This document shows, piece after piece, positions 27,485 to 38,284 of a stretch of 64,000 nucleotides of DNA. This stretch comes from Caballeronia jiangsuensis (GTDB taxonomy: Bacteria > Pseudomonadota > Gammaproteobacteria > Burkholderiales > Burkholderiaceae), in contig JFHF01000001.1 in assembly GCA_000648925.1 (NCBI GenBank), positions 62,001 through 126,000 of the forward strand, given 5' to 3'. Position numbers and translations under genes: made by a program. How positions within the stretch are numbered: the stretch's first letter is position 1; each line of letters opens with the position of its first letter. The notes under the pieces are model-generated. The model was not told where the DNA came from and searched no databases. It saw nothing but the letters and a program-made list of their open reading frames with translations.

Positions 27485-27625
27485 GCGACTTTCTCCGTTG
27501 ACGAAAGGATTGCGTGAGCCGTCATGGCGACGGCTTTTCGCGCTGACAAGTCTACGGAAACCAAAATTTTCCCGCCGGTTCCGTGCATATTTCCGCCATC
27601 ACGCGCGGCATATGTTGTCTCGCCG

Positions 27626-30343
27626 TCAGCGCTGCGGCGCGAGCGCGCGTTCGGCATCCGCGATCGGCATTGCCATGCGTTCGGCGTAGCTCGCGAGCTG
27701 ATCGTCGCCGATCTTGCCCACCGAAAAGTACGTGCTGTCGGGATGCGCGATGTAGAAGCCCGACACGCTCGCGGCCGGCAGCATCGCCAGCGATTCGGTC
27801 ACGCTCATGCCGATTTCTTCCGCCTGAAGCACTTCGAACATATCGCGTTTCACGAGGTGATCCGGGCACGCCGGATAGCCCGGCGCCGGACGAATGCCGA
27901 CGTACTTCTCCGCGATCAGCGCATCGTTGTCGAGTGTCTCGTTCGACGCATAACCCCACAGTTCGCGGCGCACGCGCGCGTGCAGCGCTTCGGCGAACGC
28001 TTCCGCGAAACGGTCGGCCAGCGCCTTGAGCATGATCGCGCTGTAGTCGTCGTGATCGGCTTCGAACTGTTGTTCCTTTTTATCGACGCCCAGGCCCGCC
28101 GTCACGGCGAAGAGGCCGATGTAATCCTTCACGCCCGAGTCCTTCGGCGCGATGAAATCGGCGAGCGAGCGGTTCGGACGCATCACGCCATCGACGACCG
28201 GACGCACGCTCTGCTGGCGCAGATTGCGCCAGGTCATCGCGACCTGCGAGCGCGATTCGTCCTTGTAGATTTCGATGTCGTCGTCGTTCACGGTGTTCGC
28301 GGGCATCAGCATGATTACGCCGTTCGCCGTGAGCCAGCGGCCCTGAATCAGGCGCGAGAGCATCGACTTGCCGTCGGAGAACACGCGCCGCGCCGATTCG
28401 CCGACGATCTCGTCGTTGAGAATCGCCGGATAGGGGCCCGCGAGATCCCACGTCTGGAAGAACGGACCCCAGTCGATGTAGTTCGCCAGTTCCGCGAGGT
28501 CATAGTTCTTGAACATGCGCCGCCCGATGAAGGTCGGCTTCTTCGGCGTGTACGCGCTCCAGTCGATCTTCGTCTTGTTGGCGCGCGCCGCGTCGTACGT
28601 GACCATCGGCTGCGCTTTCCGGTTGGCGTGCTGCGTGCGGATGCGATCGTAGTCGCTCTTCAGGTCATCGAGATACTTGGCCGCGCCTTCGTCCGACAAG
28701 AGGCTCGACGCAACCGACACCGAACGCGACGCGTCCGGCACGTACACGACCGGCCCCTCGTAATGCGGCGCGATCTTCACGGCGGTATGCACGCGCGAAG
28801 TCGTCGCGCCGCCGATCAGCAAAGGCGTCTGCTTGCCGCGGAAATAGTCGTCGCGCTGCATTTCCGATGCGACGTAAGCCATCTCTTCGAGACTCGGCGT
28901 GATGAGGCCGGAAAGCCCGATGATGTCCGCGCCTTCTTCCTTCGCCTTCTGCAAAATGGTCGCGCAGGGCACCATCACGCCCATGTTGACCACTTCGAAG
29001 TTGTTGCACTGGAGCACGACCGACACGATGTTCTTGCCGATATCGTGCACATCGCCCTTCACGGTCGCGATGACGATCTTGCCCTTCGGCCGTACGTCCG
29101 CGCCGGCATCGGCGAGACGCTTCTTCTCTTCCTCGATGAACGGAATCAGATGCGCGACCGCCTGCTTCATCACGCGCGCCGATTTGACGACTTGCGGCAG
29201 GAACATCTTGCCCGCGCCGAACAGGTCGCCGACGATGTTCATGCCGTCCATCAACGGCCCTTCGATCACGTTGATCGGACGGCCGCCGGCGGCGTCGATC
29301 TTCTGACGCACTTCCTCCGTATCCTCGACGATGAAATTCGTGATGCCGTGCACGAGCGCGTGCGACAGACGCGCCTCGACCGGCTGATTGCGCCATTCGA
29401 GGTTCTCTTCCTTCTTCGCGGCGCCGGTCTTGAACTTGTCGGCGACTTCGAGCAGACGGTCCGTGCCGTCATCGCGCCGATTCAGCACGACGTCTTCGAC
29501 TTTTTCGCGCAACTCGGCGTCGAGATCGGCATACACGCCGAGCTGGCCCGCGTTCACGATGCCCATGTCCATGCCCGCCTGAATCGCGTGATACAGGAAC
29601 ACGGTATGAATGGCCTCGCGCACGGGATCGTTGCCGCGAAACGAGAACGACACGTTCGACACGCCGCCGCTCACCTTCGCGTGCGGCAGGTTCTGCTTGA
29701 TCCAGCGCGTCGCGTTGATGAAATCGACCGCATAGTTGTTGTGCTCTTCGATGCCCGTCGCGATTGCGAAGATGTTCGGGTCGAAGATGATGTCCTCGGG
29801 CTCGAAGCCCACTTCGTTCACGAGGATGTCGTAGGAGCGCTTGCAGATTTCGGTCTTGCGCTGGAACGTGTCCGCCTGGCCCTTTTCGTCGAACGCCATC
29901 ACGACCGATGCCGCGCCGTATCGGCGGATCAGCTTCGCGTGATGCCTGAACGCGTCCTCGCCTTCCTTGAGCGAGATCGAGTTGACGATCGCCTTGCCTT
30001 GCACGCACTTCAGGCCCGCTTCGATCACCTCCCATTTCGACGAGTCGATCATGATCGGCACGCGCGCGATGTCGGGCTCCGACGCGATCAGATTCAGAAA
30101 GCGCACCATCGCGGCTTTCGAATCGAGCATGGCCTCGTCCATGTTGATGTCGATGACCTGCGCGCCGTTCTCGACCTGCTGCCGCGCGACGGCGAGCGCT
30201 TCGTCGAACTGGCCGTTCAGGATCATGCGCGCGAACGCCTTCGAGCCGGTCACGTTCGTGCGCTCGCCGACGTTGATGAAAAGCGAGCCGTCGTTGACGT
30301 TGAACGGCTCGAGGCCGGAGAGACGCATCGTGTGATCGGTCAT
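27626..30343 (-). CDS. metH: Methionine synthase, C-terminal part (folate, B12 and AdoMet-activation domains)
   Basis: 905 residues. It carries everything after the homocysteine module of B12-dependent MetH: the pterin-binding domain ([16 protein letters not shown] near the N-terminus, then INMDEAMLD and MIDSSKWEV), the B12 cap, the B12-binding domain with [15 protein letters not shown] (DxHxxG) and the C-terminal AdoMet activation domain with [12 protein letters not shown]. The N-terminal homocysteine module is the separate gene at 30383-31444, 39 bases upstream, so the enzyme is split in two. Complete and intact; the split is known in Burkholderia-type genomes. Confidence 0.95.
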   Translation of the reverse strand: MTDHTMRLSGLEPFNVNDGSLFINVGERTNVTGSKAFARMILNGQFDEALAVARQQVENGAQVIDINMDEAMLDSKAAMVRFLNLIASEPDIARVPIMIDSSKWEVIEAGLKCVQGKAIVNSISLKEGEDAFRHHAKLIRRYGAASVVMAFDEKGQADTFQRKTEICKRSYDILVNEVGFEPEDIIFDPNIFAIATGIEEHNNYAVDFINATRWIKQNLPHAKVSGGVSNVSFSFRGNDPVREAIHTVFLYHAIQAGMDMGIVNAGQLGVYADLDAELREKVEDVVLNRRDDGTDRLLEVADKFKTGAAKKEENLEWRNQPVEARLSHALVHGITNFIVEDTEEVRQKIDAAGGRPINVIEGPLMDGMNIVGDLFGAGKMFLPQVVKSARVMKQAVAHLIPFIEEEKKRLADAGADVRPKGKIVIATVKGDVHDIGKNIVSVVLQCNNFEVVNMGVMVPCATILQKAKEEGADIIGLSGLITPSLEEMAYVASEMQRDDYFRGKQTPLLIGGATTSRVHTAVKIAPHYEGPVVYVPDASRSVSVASSLLSDEGAAKYLDDLKSDYDRIRTQHANRKAQPMVTYDAARANKTKIDWSAYTPKKPTFIGRRMFKNYDLAELANYIDWGPFFQTWDLAGPYPAILNDEIVGESARRVFSDGKSMLSRLIQGRWLTANGVIMLMPANTVNDDDIEIYKDESRSQVAMTWRNLRQQSVRPVVDGVMRPNRSLADFIAPKDSGVKDYIGLFAVTAGLGVDKKEQQFEADHDDYSAIMLKALADRFAEAFAEALHARVRRELWGYASNETLDNDALIAEKYVGIRPAPGYPACPDHLVKRDMFEVLQAEEIGMSVTESLAMLPAASVSGFYIAHPDSTYFSVGKIGDDQLASYAERMAMPIADAERALAPQR

Positions 30344-30382
30344 GGTGTCTTTGGTCTTTGATTCGATGTCAGGCGGGCTGTT

Positions 30383-31444
30383 TTACGCGACCTCGCGATA
30401 CTGCGAGGGGAAGGCGCGCGGCTTCACCTCCGCGAGCGCTTTCGCGATTTCCGCGATGTGCTCCGGCGTCGTGCCGCAGCAGCCGCCGGCGATATTCACG
30501 AGGCCCGCCGTCGCGAATTCCTTCAGCAATCCCGACGTGACGTCCGGCGTTTCGTCGAAGCCGGTGTCGCTCATCGGATTCGGCAGGCCAGCGTTCGGAT
30601 AACAGGACACGTAGGTGTCGCACAGCTTCGACAATTCGGCGATGTACGGGCGCATCAGCGCCGCGCCGAGCGCGCAGTTCAGGCCGAACGTGAGCGGCTT
30701 CGCGTGACGCAGCGAGTTCCAGAACGCTTCCACCGTTTGCCCGGACAGAATGCGGCCCGATGCATCGGTGACGGTGCCCGAAATCATGATGGGCAGGAGC
30801 TCGCCGGTATCGTCGAAGAGCTGATCGAGCGCGAACAAGGCGGCCTTCGCGTTCAGCGTGTCGAAGATCGTTTCGACGAGAAACAGGTCGCAGCCCGCGT
30901 CGAGCAGCGCCTTCGCCTGTTCGTAGTACGCCTCGCGCAGTTCGTCGAACGTGACGTTGCGCGCGCCCGGATCGTTCACGTCGGGCGAAATGCTCGCGGT
31001 CTTCGGCGTCGGTCCGATCGCGCCCGCGACGAAGCGCGGCTTGTCCGGTGTCGAATATTTGTCGCAGGCTTCGCGCGCGAGCTTCACCGACTCGATGTTC
31101 ATCTCCGCGGCGAGGTCTTCCATGCCGTAATCGGCCTGCGCGACGCGCGTGGCGCCGAACGTGTTCGTTTCGAGAATATCGGCGCCCGCCGCCAGATACT
31201 GCTCATGAATCTCGCGGATGACCTGCGGCTGCGTGATCGACAACAACTCGTTGTTGCCCTTGATGTCGCGGCCGTAGTCCTTGAAACGCTCGCCGCGATA
31301 CGCGGCTTCGTCCAGCTTGTAGCGCTGGATCATCGTGCCCATCGCGCCGTCGAGGATCAGGATGCGTTTCTGCAGCAGCGCGGGCAACGCGGCGCCGCGC
31401 GTGTAGGCGCGCGCGAGGGATTTCGGAAGGGCGTTCTGGGTCAT
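30383..31444 (-). CDS. metH: Methionine synthase, homocysteine-binding N-terminal part
   Basis: 353 residues from the ATG at 31444. It is the homocysteine S-methyltransferase module of Met[14 protein letters not shown] at the start, [16 protein letters not shown] with the first zinc Cys, and GGCCGT near the end with the other two. It works with the C-terminal protein encoded next. The 95-base leader is too short for a B12 riboswitch. A possible minus-strand -10 (TACAAT, around 31480) lies before the start. Naming both genes metH follows the split-enzyme interpretation. Confidence 0.93.
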   Translation of the reverse strand: MTQNALPKSLARAYTRGAALPALLQKRILILDGAMGTMIQRYKLDEAAYRGERFKDYGRDIKGNNELLSITQPQVIREIHEQYLAAGADILETNTFGATRVAQADYGMEDLAAEMNIESVKLAREACDKYSTPDKPRFVAGAIGPTPKTASISPDVNDPGARNVTFDELREAYYEQAKALLDAGCDLFLVETIFDTLNAKAALFALDQLFDDTGELLPIMISGTVTDASGRILSGQTVEAFWNSLRHAKPLTFGLNCALGAALMRPYIAELSKLCDTYVSCYPNAGLPNPMSDTGFDETPDVTSGLLKEFATAGLVNIAGGCCGTTPEHIAEIAKALAEVKPRAFPSQYREVA

Positions 31445-31544
31445 GACGGACGAGACCTGCACCAAAGGTGAAATAGCCTGACATTGTAGCCGCAGCGCGG
31501 GGCGCTCGCCTTTGGCGGGCGGGCGCGCATGGCGTTCGATGCCG

Positions 31545-31584
31545 GCAAAAAAAGAACCCCGCCATTGCGGGGCGGGGTCTTTTG
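31545..31584 (-). terminator. Terminator of the DUF3567 gene
   Basis: Stem 31556-31563 with 31571-31578, loop of seven; a run of seven T follows on the minus strand. It lies about 80 bases after the DUF3567 stop and separates it from metH. Confidence 0.85.
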
Positions 31585-31665
31585 GAACGGCGAGTGTCGC
31601 CTGAGCCGCGGGTCCGCGCGGCGGCGGGCGCGGACGGCGACGAGCCGCCCGCGCGCGTGCATGCA

Positions 31666-31923
31666 TCAGTGGAGCACGACGGGTTGATTCATCAAGATAT
31701 CGAACTGTCCGAGGAACTCATCCACATCTTCTAGCGACGGCTCTTCCGAGATCAGTTGCTGCACGTGCTCGCGAAACTTCGCGGCAAGCGCGCCGTCGAT
31801 GAAAATCTCCCGCTGCGTGTTCTTGTCGACGATCTCGTAACCGCCCGCCTTCATGGCGAGATGGTTGTCTTGCGGTGGAAATTCGACGACGCAATAGTTG
31901 GGGCTGTTGTAGATCATTTGCAT
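31666..31923 (-). CDS. DUF3567 protein
   Basis: 85 residues. AAGGAG lies seven bases before the ATG at 31923; the frame runs twelve codons further upstream but without support. The start [16 protein letters not shown] and the [20 protein letters not shown] segment agree with the DUF3567 family of beta-proteobacteria, of unknown function. The C-terminal part is a helix-forming acidic stretch ([18 protein letters not shown]). It is a small soluble protein, alone on its transcript. Confidence 0.85.
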   Translation of the reverse strand: MQMIYNSPNYCVVEFPPQDNHLAMKAGGYEIVDKNTQREIFIDGALAAKFREHVQQLISEEPSLEDVDEFLGQFDILMNQPVVLH

Positions 31924-32059
31924 GGCGACACTCCTTATTCCTCGTTTGCTCCGTGGCAATCCTGACGCTTAGTTGGAGCGACTGGGTTGGAATTCAAGGG
32001 GTGGCCTCGATGTGATGCCGGTTGTATCGAGGCTTTCTTCTGCAACAAAAACCGGAGAA

Positions 32060-32848
32060 TCAAGTGGAATCGCGTAAAAAGGCCGCTAGTAACGCGGAAA
32101 AGCGTTGCGATTCCTCCACCGGTGAAAGGTGCGCCGCGTTGAGTAATTCGAATTGCGCGCCCGGCACCGTGTCTGCAACCACCCGAGAAGCAGCACGCGG
32201 CGTGCCAACATCGTGCTCGCCCGCGACAACCAGAGTGCGCTTCTGCACAGAGGCCAGTTTGTCTCGCGCATCGAAACGGCCGACCGCCTCCGCTGCGCGC
32301 GCGAACCCCTCGGCGGGTGTGCGCGCGATCGTATCCCCGATTTGCTCGACCACTTCGGGATGCGCCTTGCGGAATTCAGGCGTGAGCCAGCGCTCGAGCG
32401 TCGCTTCCACGATACTCGCTGTCCCGTGTTCGCGCACGGACGCTGCCCGTTGCGCGAATGTCGGACGCGCGTCCTCGGGAATAAAGGCCGGCGCGCCCAC
32501 AACCGTCAGCGATTCCACTTTGTCCGCATGGTTGATCGCGAACTTCTGCGCGACCATTCCGCCGATCGACAGCCCGACCACATGCGCCGTCGGCGCGCCC
32601 AGCTTGTCGAGCAATTGCGCGAGATCGTCGGCGAGATCGTCGATCGTGAACGAATCCGGCGACACGGCCGTCTCGCCGTGGCCGCGCAAGTCGTAGCGCA
32701 GGACGGTGAATTCATGGCGGAAGTAGCCGGCCATCTGATCCCAGACAGAGAGATCGCCGGCAAGCTGATGGACGAAGACGAGCCAGGGACCGCCGCCTTC
32801 GTTGTCGAGAACATAGCGTGTATCGATGCGATTGATCGTCAACTGCAT
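32060..32848 (-). CDS. Alpha/beta hydrolase, 3-oxoadipate enol-lactonase-like
   Basis: 262 residues from the ATG at 32848. Alpha/beta fold with the oxyanion HQLAGD loop near residue 27, RYDLRGHGET, the nucleophile elbow GLSIGG (Ser94), a catalytic Asp in VAGEHDVGTP and His in NAAHLSPVEE. The overall pattern is that of PcaD (beta-ketoadipate enol-lactone hydrolase) of aromatic degradation, but no other pca gene is nearby, so substrate is uncertain. It follows the DUF3108 gene on the same strand with a 77-base gap. Confidence 0.82.
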   Translation of the reverse strand: MQLTINRIDTRYVLDNEGGGPWLVFVHQLAGDLSVWDQMAGYFRHEFTVLRYDLRGHGETAVSPDSFTIDDLADDLAQLLDKLGAPTAHVVGLSIGGMVAQKFAINHADKVESLTVVGAPAFIPEDARPTFAQRAASVREHGTASIVEATLERWLTPEFRKAHPEVVEQIGDTIARTPAEGFARAAEAVGRFDARDKLASVQKRTLVVAGEHDVGTPRAASRVVADTVPGAQFELLNAAHLSPVEESQRFSALLAAFLRDST

Positions 32849-32925
32849 ATCGGCTCCGTAAAGACTGCGGTTCGCGATTGACTGCGCCTTCGTCCTGCCC
32901 GGTGTCACGGAGTGTGACGGCCGCG

Positions 32926-34137
32926 TTACGGTCTGTCCGACTCGGGCGTTTCGGACGACTCGGGCGCAGCGGGCGCGGTTTCCTCAGACGCATCTTGCGT
33001 GCCCGGCGTGACAGCTTGTCCTGTCGACTGCGATGGCGGCGTGAGTTTGCCGGCCCAGAGCAGTTCGATTTGCATGCCGTTCGGCTCGGTTTGCAGAATC
33101 CGCACGGGCAGCCAGCCGATCGACGGCGCGAGCCAGATGTCGAGCTTGCGGCGGTCGCCTTCCTTGCGCGGCAGGCGCGTGAAATGGCGCGCGGTCGTGA
33201 AGCCGCCGCGTGCCTGCACGGTTTCATCGCCGACGGTTTCGATCGGCCAGATTTCGTTGCTGTCGTTGTCCGCGACGCTGAATTGACGCGTGACGCCCGG
33301 CTTGTACTTGTCCGGCGCGCCGCGCACGAGGCTCGCCAGTTGCATGACGACGCTGAAGCGGTCCTGCGCGCCGTCCGCGAGCGGCTGACTCTGCGGCGTC
33401 TTCGTGTAGACGATCTGCTTCGTCTCGCGATTGAAGATGGCGATGTCGGCGGCGCGGCGGCCGCGCTGTTCGGAATACTGTTCGGGCGCTATGCCGAAGC
33501 CGTCGATATGACCCTTGCTCGAATACACATACGGACCGACGAAAGGCAACGGGATCGAAACGACCATTTCGTAATGCTGGCCGTCGTTGATCCAGTGGAT
33601 CGTGCCGGTCTGATTCATCACGCCGTTCACGAGCGTGTCGTAACGTAACTCGCCCGAGGGCGGAACACTGAACTTGTCGCCCGATGCGGTTGCGGATTGC
33701 GCCGCGGACGCTGGCGTTTGCGTTTGCGCCTGCGCGGGCGCGGATGCCGCCACGCCCGACGCGGCGGCGGGCGCGTCCGGCTGCGGCGTCGCCGCGGTCA
33801 ACACCGGAGCGGGCGCGGGCGTCGCTTTCGTTGCGGGGGCGGGCGCGGCGGGCTTCGGCGGCGCCGGCACGGGAGCGGCTGGTTTGGGCGGCGTCGGCGC
33901 GGGCGGCGCAATCGGCTTGGGCGTCAGCAATTCCACCTGCACGGGCGGTGCCTCCGGCGGCGCGTTCGTCGGCTGCCGATTGTGTTCGATCCACCGCATC
34001 GCGCTCCAGTGCAGGCCCGCGACGATCAGCACGGCCAGCACCCAGCGCGGCCAGCGTCGCGGCGGGGCGGATTCGGATGCGGCATCGGGCGGCTCGCCCG
34101 ACGCGGGGCGAGGACGGCGGAACTGAAACAGTGGCAT
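32926..34137 (-). CDS. DUF3108 membrane-anchored protein
   Basis: 403 residues. A short Arg/Pro-rich cytoplasmic start, a single membrane segment (WVLAVLIVAGLHWSAM, about 31-46), a long Pro/Ala-rich spacer to about residue 150 and a C-terminal DUF3108 domain of about 200 residues (SGELRYDTLVNGVMNQTGTI, then YEMVVSIPLPF). The layout (inner-membrane anchor, long spacer, beta-rich domain) suggests a periplasmic domain reaching across the envelope. Function unknown. The extreme C-terminus is acidic and Ala/Pro-rich. Confidence 0.88.
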   Translation of the reverse strand: MPLFQFRRPRPASGEPPDAASESAPPRRWPRWVLAVLIVAGLHWSAMRWIEHNRQPTNAPPEAPPVQVELLTPKPIAPPAPTPPKPAAPVPAPPKPAAPAPATKATPAPAPVLTAATPQPDAPAAASGVAASAPAQAQTQTPASAAQSATASGDKFSVPPSGELRYDTLVNGVMNQTGTIHWINDGQHYEMVVSIPLPFVGPYVYSSKGHIDGFGIAPEQYSEQRGRRAADIAIFNRETKQIVYTKTPQSQPLADGAQDRFSVVMQLASLVRGAPDKYKPGVTRQFSVADNDSNEIWPIETVGDETVQARGGFTTARHFTRLPRKEGDRRKLDIWLAPSIGWLPVRILQTEPNGMQIELLWAGKLTPPSQSTGQAVTPGTQDASEETAPAAPESSETPESDRP

Positions 34138-34232
34138 CGTGCGGGGGTGAAGGGCGTGAGTTGCGGGTCAGGCGAAACGCATAAGACACGCGCGATGGAA
34201 GCGATGTTCCTCGCCCGCGTCGACGAGCGCCG

Positions 34233-35093
34233 TCAACGCTCTCCGGCCTTGTACCCCAGTTCATACGACAACCCGCGCGCGCATTCGCGCAGAGCCGAAT
34301 CGATTTCACCGTCCCAGCGCGTATCGAACGTACCTTCGTGACCGAGCGCGATGAGCCCCAGCGCCAGTTCGCCCGCCGAGTCGAAAACGGGCGTGCAAAA
34401 TGCGTGGATCGTCGGCAGCAGCATGCCTTCGACGCGCGCCGCGCCATGCTCGCGCACCTCGGCGAGCAGCGGCTCGACATCGCTCATCGTCTGCTTCATG
34501 GCGGCGAGTTCGCGGTCGAGCATCGCCTGCGTCTTGCTGCGCGGCAGATACGCGGCGAAGAGCAGCCCGGTCGCGGACGAGAGCAGCGGCATCACGTCGC
34601 CCAGCTTGAGCGATGCCTTCGCCGGATGACTCGATTCCATCCAGTGCACGACGGTCGGCCCCTGATTGCCCCACACTGCGATGCCGACCGTCTGATCGAG
34701 CCGGTCGCGCATTTCCGCGAGCGCGATACGCGCGAGCCTCACGCCATCGACGCGCGCGAGCCGCGCCAGCCCCATCTGCAACGCGAATCCGCCGAGCTCG
34801 TAGCGCCCCGACACCGGATCCTGCGACGCGACGCCGAGCCGCAAAAAACTCACGAGATAGCGATGCGCCTTCGCCGGGCTCATGCCGGCGCGCTGCGCGA
34901 GATCGCGCAGCATCATCGCGCGCGGCTCGTTGGTGAGCACGTCGAGCAGCCGGAAGCCGACTTCGATCGACTGAATGCCGGAGCGCGTTTTCTCCTCGGC
35001 GGCGTCGTTGGCGTCGAGGTTGTCTTCGTCGTCGGGAAGAGCGGATTGGGTCGATTGCATGAAGCGCGAAAGCACAGCCGAGGGATTCACCAT
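34233..35093 (-). CDS. IclR-family transcriptional regulator
   Basis: 286 residues from the ATG at 35093; an ATG at 35120 would add nine. Starts are not decided by a clear ribosome binding site. The N-terminal winged helix-turn-helix (IEVGFRLLDVLTNEPRAMML, then RAGMSPAKAHRYLVSFLRLG) and the IclR effector domain (GVRLARIALAEMRDRL, then STHPAKASLKLG-like SSHPAKASLKLG, LPTIHAFCTPVFD) are complete. It is divergent from the FAH-fold hydrolase gene at 35144, 50 bases away, and is the natural candidate for control of that catabolic unit. Confidence 0.92.
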   Translation of the reverse strand: MVNPSAVLSRFMQSTQSALPDDEDNLDANDAAEEKTRSGIQSIEVGFRLLDVLTNEPRAMMLRDLAQRAGMSPAKAHRYLVSFLRLGVASQDPVSGRYELGGFALQMGLARLARVDGVRLARIALAEMRDRLDQTVGIAVWGNQGPTVVHWMESSHPAKASLKLGDVMPLLSSATGLLFAAYLPRSKTQAMLDRELAAMKQTMSDVEPLLAEVREHGAARVEGMLLPTIHAFCTPVFDSAGELALGLIALGHEGTFDTRWDGEIDSALRECARGLSYELGYKAGER

Positions 35094-35143
35094 CGTAAAA
35101 TAGATTTCCCTTAACGTCATCCCAAGTCACCCACAACCGCTCT

Positions 35144-36130
35144 ATGAAACTTGCCACGCTGAAGGACGGCACGCGCGACGGCCAACTGATCGTCGTTTCG
35201 CGCGATCTGCGCACGGCCGCCATCGCCGATGGAATCGTATCGACGCTGCAACGCGCGCTCGACGACTGGACCTTCTACGCGCCGCAACTCATGGACGTCT
35301 ACGAAGCGCTGAACCTCGGCCGCGCGCGCAACACGTTCCAGTTCGATCCAAAGGCCTGCATGGCGCCGCTGCCGCGCGCGTTTCAGTGGGCGGACGGCTC
35401 GTCGTACGTGAATCACGTCGAACTCGTGCGTAAGGCGCGCAAAGCGGAAATGCCGCCCGAATTCTGGACCGATCCGCTCATGTATCAGGGCGGCAGCGAC
35501 GACTTCATCGGCCCGACGGACGACATCGTGTGCGCGACGGAATCGTATGGCATCGACTTCGAGGCGGAAGTCGCCGTCATCACGTCCGATGTCCACATGG
35601 CCGCGATGCCCGACGAAGCGCTGCGCAGCGTGCGCTTGCTGATGCTCGTGAACGACGTGTCGCTGCGCAATCTCATTCCCGCCGAACTCGCGAAGGGCTT
35701 CGGCTTCTTCCAGAGCAAGCCCGCGACCGCGTTCTCGCCCGTCGCCGTCACGCCCGACGAACTCGGCGACGCGTGGCGCGAAGGCCGCGTGCATCGGCCG
35801 ATGATCGTGCACTGGAACGGCAAGAAGGTCGGCCAGCCGGATTGCGGCACGGACATGGTGTTCCACTTCGGGCAACTGATCGCGCACGCCGCGAAGACGC
35901 GCAACCTGCGCGCGGGCTCGATCGTCGGCTCGGGCACGATCTCGAACAAGGACACGAAGCGCGGCTACTGCTGCATCGCCGAGAAGCGGTGTCTGGAGAC
36001 CATCGAGCACGGCGCGCCGCAGACGGAGTTCATGAAGTTCGGCGATAGCGTGAAGATCGAAATGTTCGACGAAGAGGGCAAGTCGATCTTCGGCGCGATC
36101 GATCAGGCGGTCGTCCAGCCGGAGCACTGA
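35144..36130 (+). CDS. Fumarylacetoacetate hydrolase family protein
   Basis: 328 residues. The C-terminal FAH fold is clear: FEAEVAVITSDV with the metal-binding Glu pair, MLVNDVSLRNLIP, KGFGFFQSKPATAFSP and GSGTISNKD, which are characteristic of the fumarylacetoacetase branch. The N-terminal part (MKLATLKDGTRDGQLIVVS) forms the small SH3-like domain. Enzymes of this group cleave beta-diketones such as fumarylacetoacetate (tyrosine/homogentisate breakdown) or related ring-cleavage products. No homogentisate genes are nearby, so substrate is uncertain. It is followed by a periplasmic binding protein and an enoyl-CoA hydratase on the same strand, under divergent IclR. Confidence 0.9.
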   Translation: MKLATLKDGTRDGQLIVVSRDLRTAAIADGIVSTLQRALDDWTFYAPQLMDVYEALNLGRARNTFQFDPKACMAPLPRAFQWADGSSYVNHVELVRKARKAEMPPEFWTDPLMYQGGSDDFIGPTDDIVCATESYGIDFEAEVAVITSDVHMAAMPDEALRSVRLLMLVNDVSLRNLIPAELAKGFGFFQSKPATAFSPVAVTPDELGDAWREGRVHRPMIVHWNGKKVGQPDCGTDMVFHFGQLIAHAAKTRNLRAGSIVGSGTISNKDTKRGYCCIAEKRCLETIEHGAPQTEFMKFGDSVKIEMFDEEGKSIFGAIDQAVVQPEH

Positions 36131-36227
36131 ACGGGTTTCGCCCGATGCGGCATGCGCAAGGCTCGCCTTACACTTTGCCGGGCTGCTTCGCGCAGCAATA
36201 AAACGATCAAAAGAAAAGGAGACATCG

Positions 36228-37397
36228 ATGGCGGCAGGCAAGTGGACATTTCTGGCGGGCGCGGTGCTCACGCTCGCCGCGACGACAGCGGCTTTCGCGC
36301 AGACGGCGCAGCACGTGAAGATCGGGCTCGTGCTGTCGCTCACGGGACCGGCCGCGTCGCTCGGCATTCCCGCGCGCGACACCGTGGCGCTGCTGCCGAA
36401 GGAGATGGGCGGCAAGCCCGTCGATTACATCGTGCTCGACGATGCCTCCGACACCACGCAAGCCGTTCAGTCGACGAAGAAGCTCATCAGCGAGGATCAG
36501 GTCGATGCGATCATCGGCTCGTCGATCACGCCGAACTCGCTCGCGATGATCGATGTCGTCGCGCAAGGGCAAACGCCGATGATCTCGCTCGCGTCGTCGT
36601 CGAAGATCATCGAGCCTGTCGACGACAAGCGCCGCTGGGTCTTCAAGACACCGCAAACCGACGCGATGATGGCCTCCGCGATCGCCGAGCACGCGAGCAA
36701 TCACGGCGTGAAGACGCTTGCGTACATCGGCCAGGCGGATGCGCTCGGCGAGACCTTCTATGCCGAAGTCGCGAAGTTCGCGCAACTGCACAAGATCGAA
36801 GTCGTCGCGAACGAACGCTTCAATCGCACCGATCCGAGCGTGACCGGGCAGATCCTCAAGATTCTCGCGGCGAAGCCGGATGCGGTGGTCGTCGGCGCGG
36901 CCGGCACGCCCGCCGCGTTGCCGCCGAAGACGCTCGCGCAACGTGGCTACAAGGGCAAGGTCTATCACAACCACGGCGTGGGCAATCGCGACTTCCTGCG
37001 CGTGTGCGGCGCGGACTGCAACGGCACGTTCCTGCCGGCAAGCCCGGTGCTCGTCGCAGCCCAGTTGCCCGACGATCATCCGGCCAAGCGCCTCGCGCTC
37101 GAATACATCAAACTGTACGAAGCGAAGCAGGGCGCGGGCACCGTATCCGCATTCGGCTCGTATGCGTGGGACGCGGGCATGTTGCTCAATCGCGCGGTGC
37201 CGATCGCGATGAAGGCGGGCGCGCCCGGCACGCCGGCATTTCGCGCCGCGCTGCGCGATGCGCTCGAAGGCACGAAGAATTTTTCCGACACCAACGGGCA
37301 GGTCAACATGACGCCCAACGATCACATTGGCCTCGACCAGCGCGCGCGCGTGATGGTCGAGATCCGCGACGGCAAGTGGCTCTATCAGCCGCGCTAA
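36228..37397 (+). CDS. Periplasmic branched-chain amino acid-type binding protein (LivK family), orphan
   Basis: 389 residues with AAGGAG seven bases before the ATG and a signal peptide ending at AFAQ. The Leu/Ile/Val-binding-protein fold is visible: [49 protein letters not shown]. Members bind amino acids, amides or aromatic acids for an ABC importer. No permease or ATPase gene lies nearby, so it must share a distant importer or act alone. Its neighbours (FAH hydrolase upstream, enoyl-CoA hydratase downstream) suggest an aromatic or organic acid ligand, by context only. Confidence 0.92.
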   Translation: MAAGKWTFLAGAVLTLAATTAAFAQTAQHVKIGLVLSLTGPAASLGIPARDTVALLPKEMGGKPVDYIVLDDASDTTQAVQSTKKLISEDQVDAIIGSSITPNSLAMIDVVAQGQTPMISLASSSKIIEPVDDKRRWVFKTPQTDAMMASAIAEHASNHGVKTLAYIGQADALGETFYAEVAKFAQLHKIEVVANERFNRTDPSVTGQILKILAAKPDAVVVGAAGTPAALPPKTLAQRGYKGKVYHNHGVGNRDFLRVCGADCNGTFLPASPVLVAAQLPDDHPAKRLALEYIKLYEAKQGAGTVSAFGSYAWDAGMLLNRAVPIAMKAGAPGTPAFRAALRDALEGTKNFSDTNGQVNMTPNDHIGLDQRARVMVEIRDGKWLYQPR

Positions 37398-37416
37398 CTC
37401 TCGATTGAACTGGATC

Positions 37417-38244
37417 ATGAGCGATCTCTCTCTCTACGCGAGCTACAAGTCGCTGGAGTTGCGGCGCCATCCGCACGGCGTGCTCGAAGTGGTGATGCCC
37501 GGCGCGGGCGCGAACAAGAGCAACCTCTCCACCGCCGACGCCAACATGCATCGCGAGCTTGCGGATATCTGGCGCGACATCGACCGCGATCCCGATACGC
37601 GCGTCGCGCTGATTCGCGGCGAAGGCAAGGGCTTTTCGGCGGGCGGCGATCTCGGGCTCGTCGAGGAGATGGCGAACGACTTCGATGTGCGCGCGCGCGT
37701 ATGGCGCGAGGCGCGCGATCTCGTCTATAACGTGATCAACTGCGGCAAGCCGATCGTCTCCGCGATGCACGGCCCCGCGGTCGGCGCGGGACTGGTCGCG
37801 GGCTTGCTCGCGGATATCTCGATCGCGACGAAGTCGGCGCGCATCATCGACGGACACACGCGGCTCGGCGTCGCGGCAGGCGATCACGCGGCGATCGTGT
37901 GGCCGCTGCTGTGCGGCATGGCGAAGGCCAAGTACTATCTGCTGCTGTGCGAGCCGGTCAGCGGCGAGGAAGCGGAGCGCATCGGGCTCGTGTCGCTCGC
38001 TGTCGACGAGAACGAACTCATGCCGAAGGCGATCGAAGTGGCGAATCGTCTCGCGCAAGGCTCGCAAACCGCGATCCGCTGGACCAAGTACGCGCTGAAC
38101 AACTGGCTGCGCTCGGCGGGGCCGACATTCGATACCTCGCTCGCGCTCGAATTCATGGGTTTCGCGGGGCCGGACGTGCACGAAGGCATGCGTTCGCTGC
38201 GCGAGCGGCGCGCGCCGGACTTTCCGGGCGGCGCGCCGTTCTGA
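37417..38244 (+). CDS. Enoyl-CoA hydratase/isomerase family protein
   Basis: 275 residues from the ATG at 37417 (a TTG at 37405 would add four). The crotonase fold is clear: the first oxyanion loop [15 protein letters not shown], the second [20 protein letters not shown], and [17 protein letters not shown]. Where enoyl-CoA hydratase has the second catalytic Glu, this protein has HAAIVW; that and the GDHA segment fit the variants acting on other CoA esters, so the exact reaction is uncertain. It follows the binding protein gene by 19 bases, so it is co-transcribed. Confidence 0.88.
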   Translation: MSDLSLYASYKSLELRRHPHGVLEVVMPGAGANKSNLSTADANMHRELADIWRDIDRDPDTRVALIRGEGKGFSAGGDLGLVEEMANDFDVRARVWREARDLVYNVINCGKPIVSAMHGPAVGAGLVAGLLADISIATKSARIIDGHTRLGVAAGDHAAIVWPLLCGMAKAKYYLLLCEPVSGEEAERIGLVSLAVDENELMPKAIEVANRLAQGSQTAIRWTKYALNNWLRSAGPTFDTSLALEFMGFAGPDVHEGMRSLRERRAPDFPGGAPF

Positions 38245-38284
38245 GCCACGCGAACCTCACACGCAAGAAAACAAGGAGAGTCGA

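Noticed and set aside
27524..30361. 945-residue open frame on the plus strand
   Set aside because: It is antisense to metH, which has all expected motifs. The plus-strand translation resembles no family.
31445..31665. Cobalamin or SAM riboswitch before metH
   Set aside because: The leader between the DUF3567 terminator and the start is about 95 bases, too short for a cobalamin riboswitch, and I see no SAM-type core.
35144..36130. Homogentisate pathway enzyme (FahA) by name
   Set aside because: The fold fits, but no homogentisate dioxygenase or maleylacetoacetate isomerase is nearby, so I keep the family name only.
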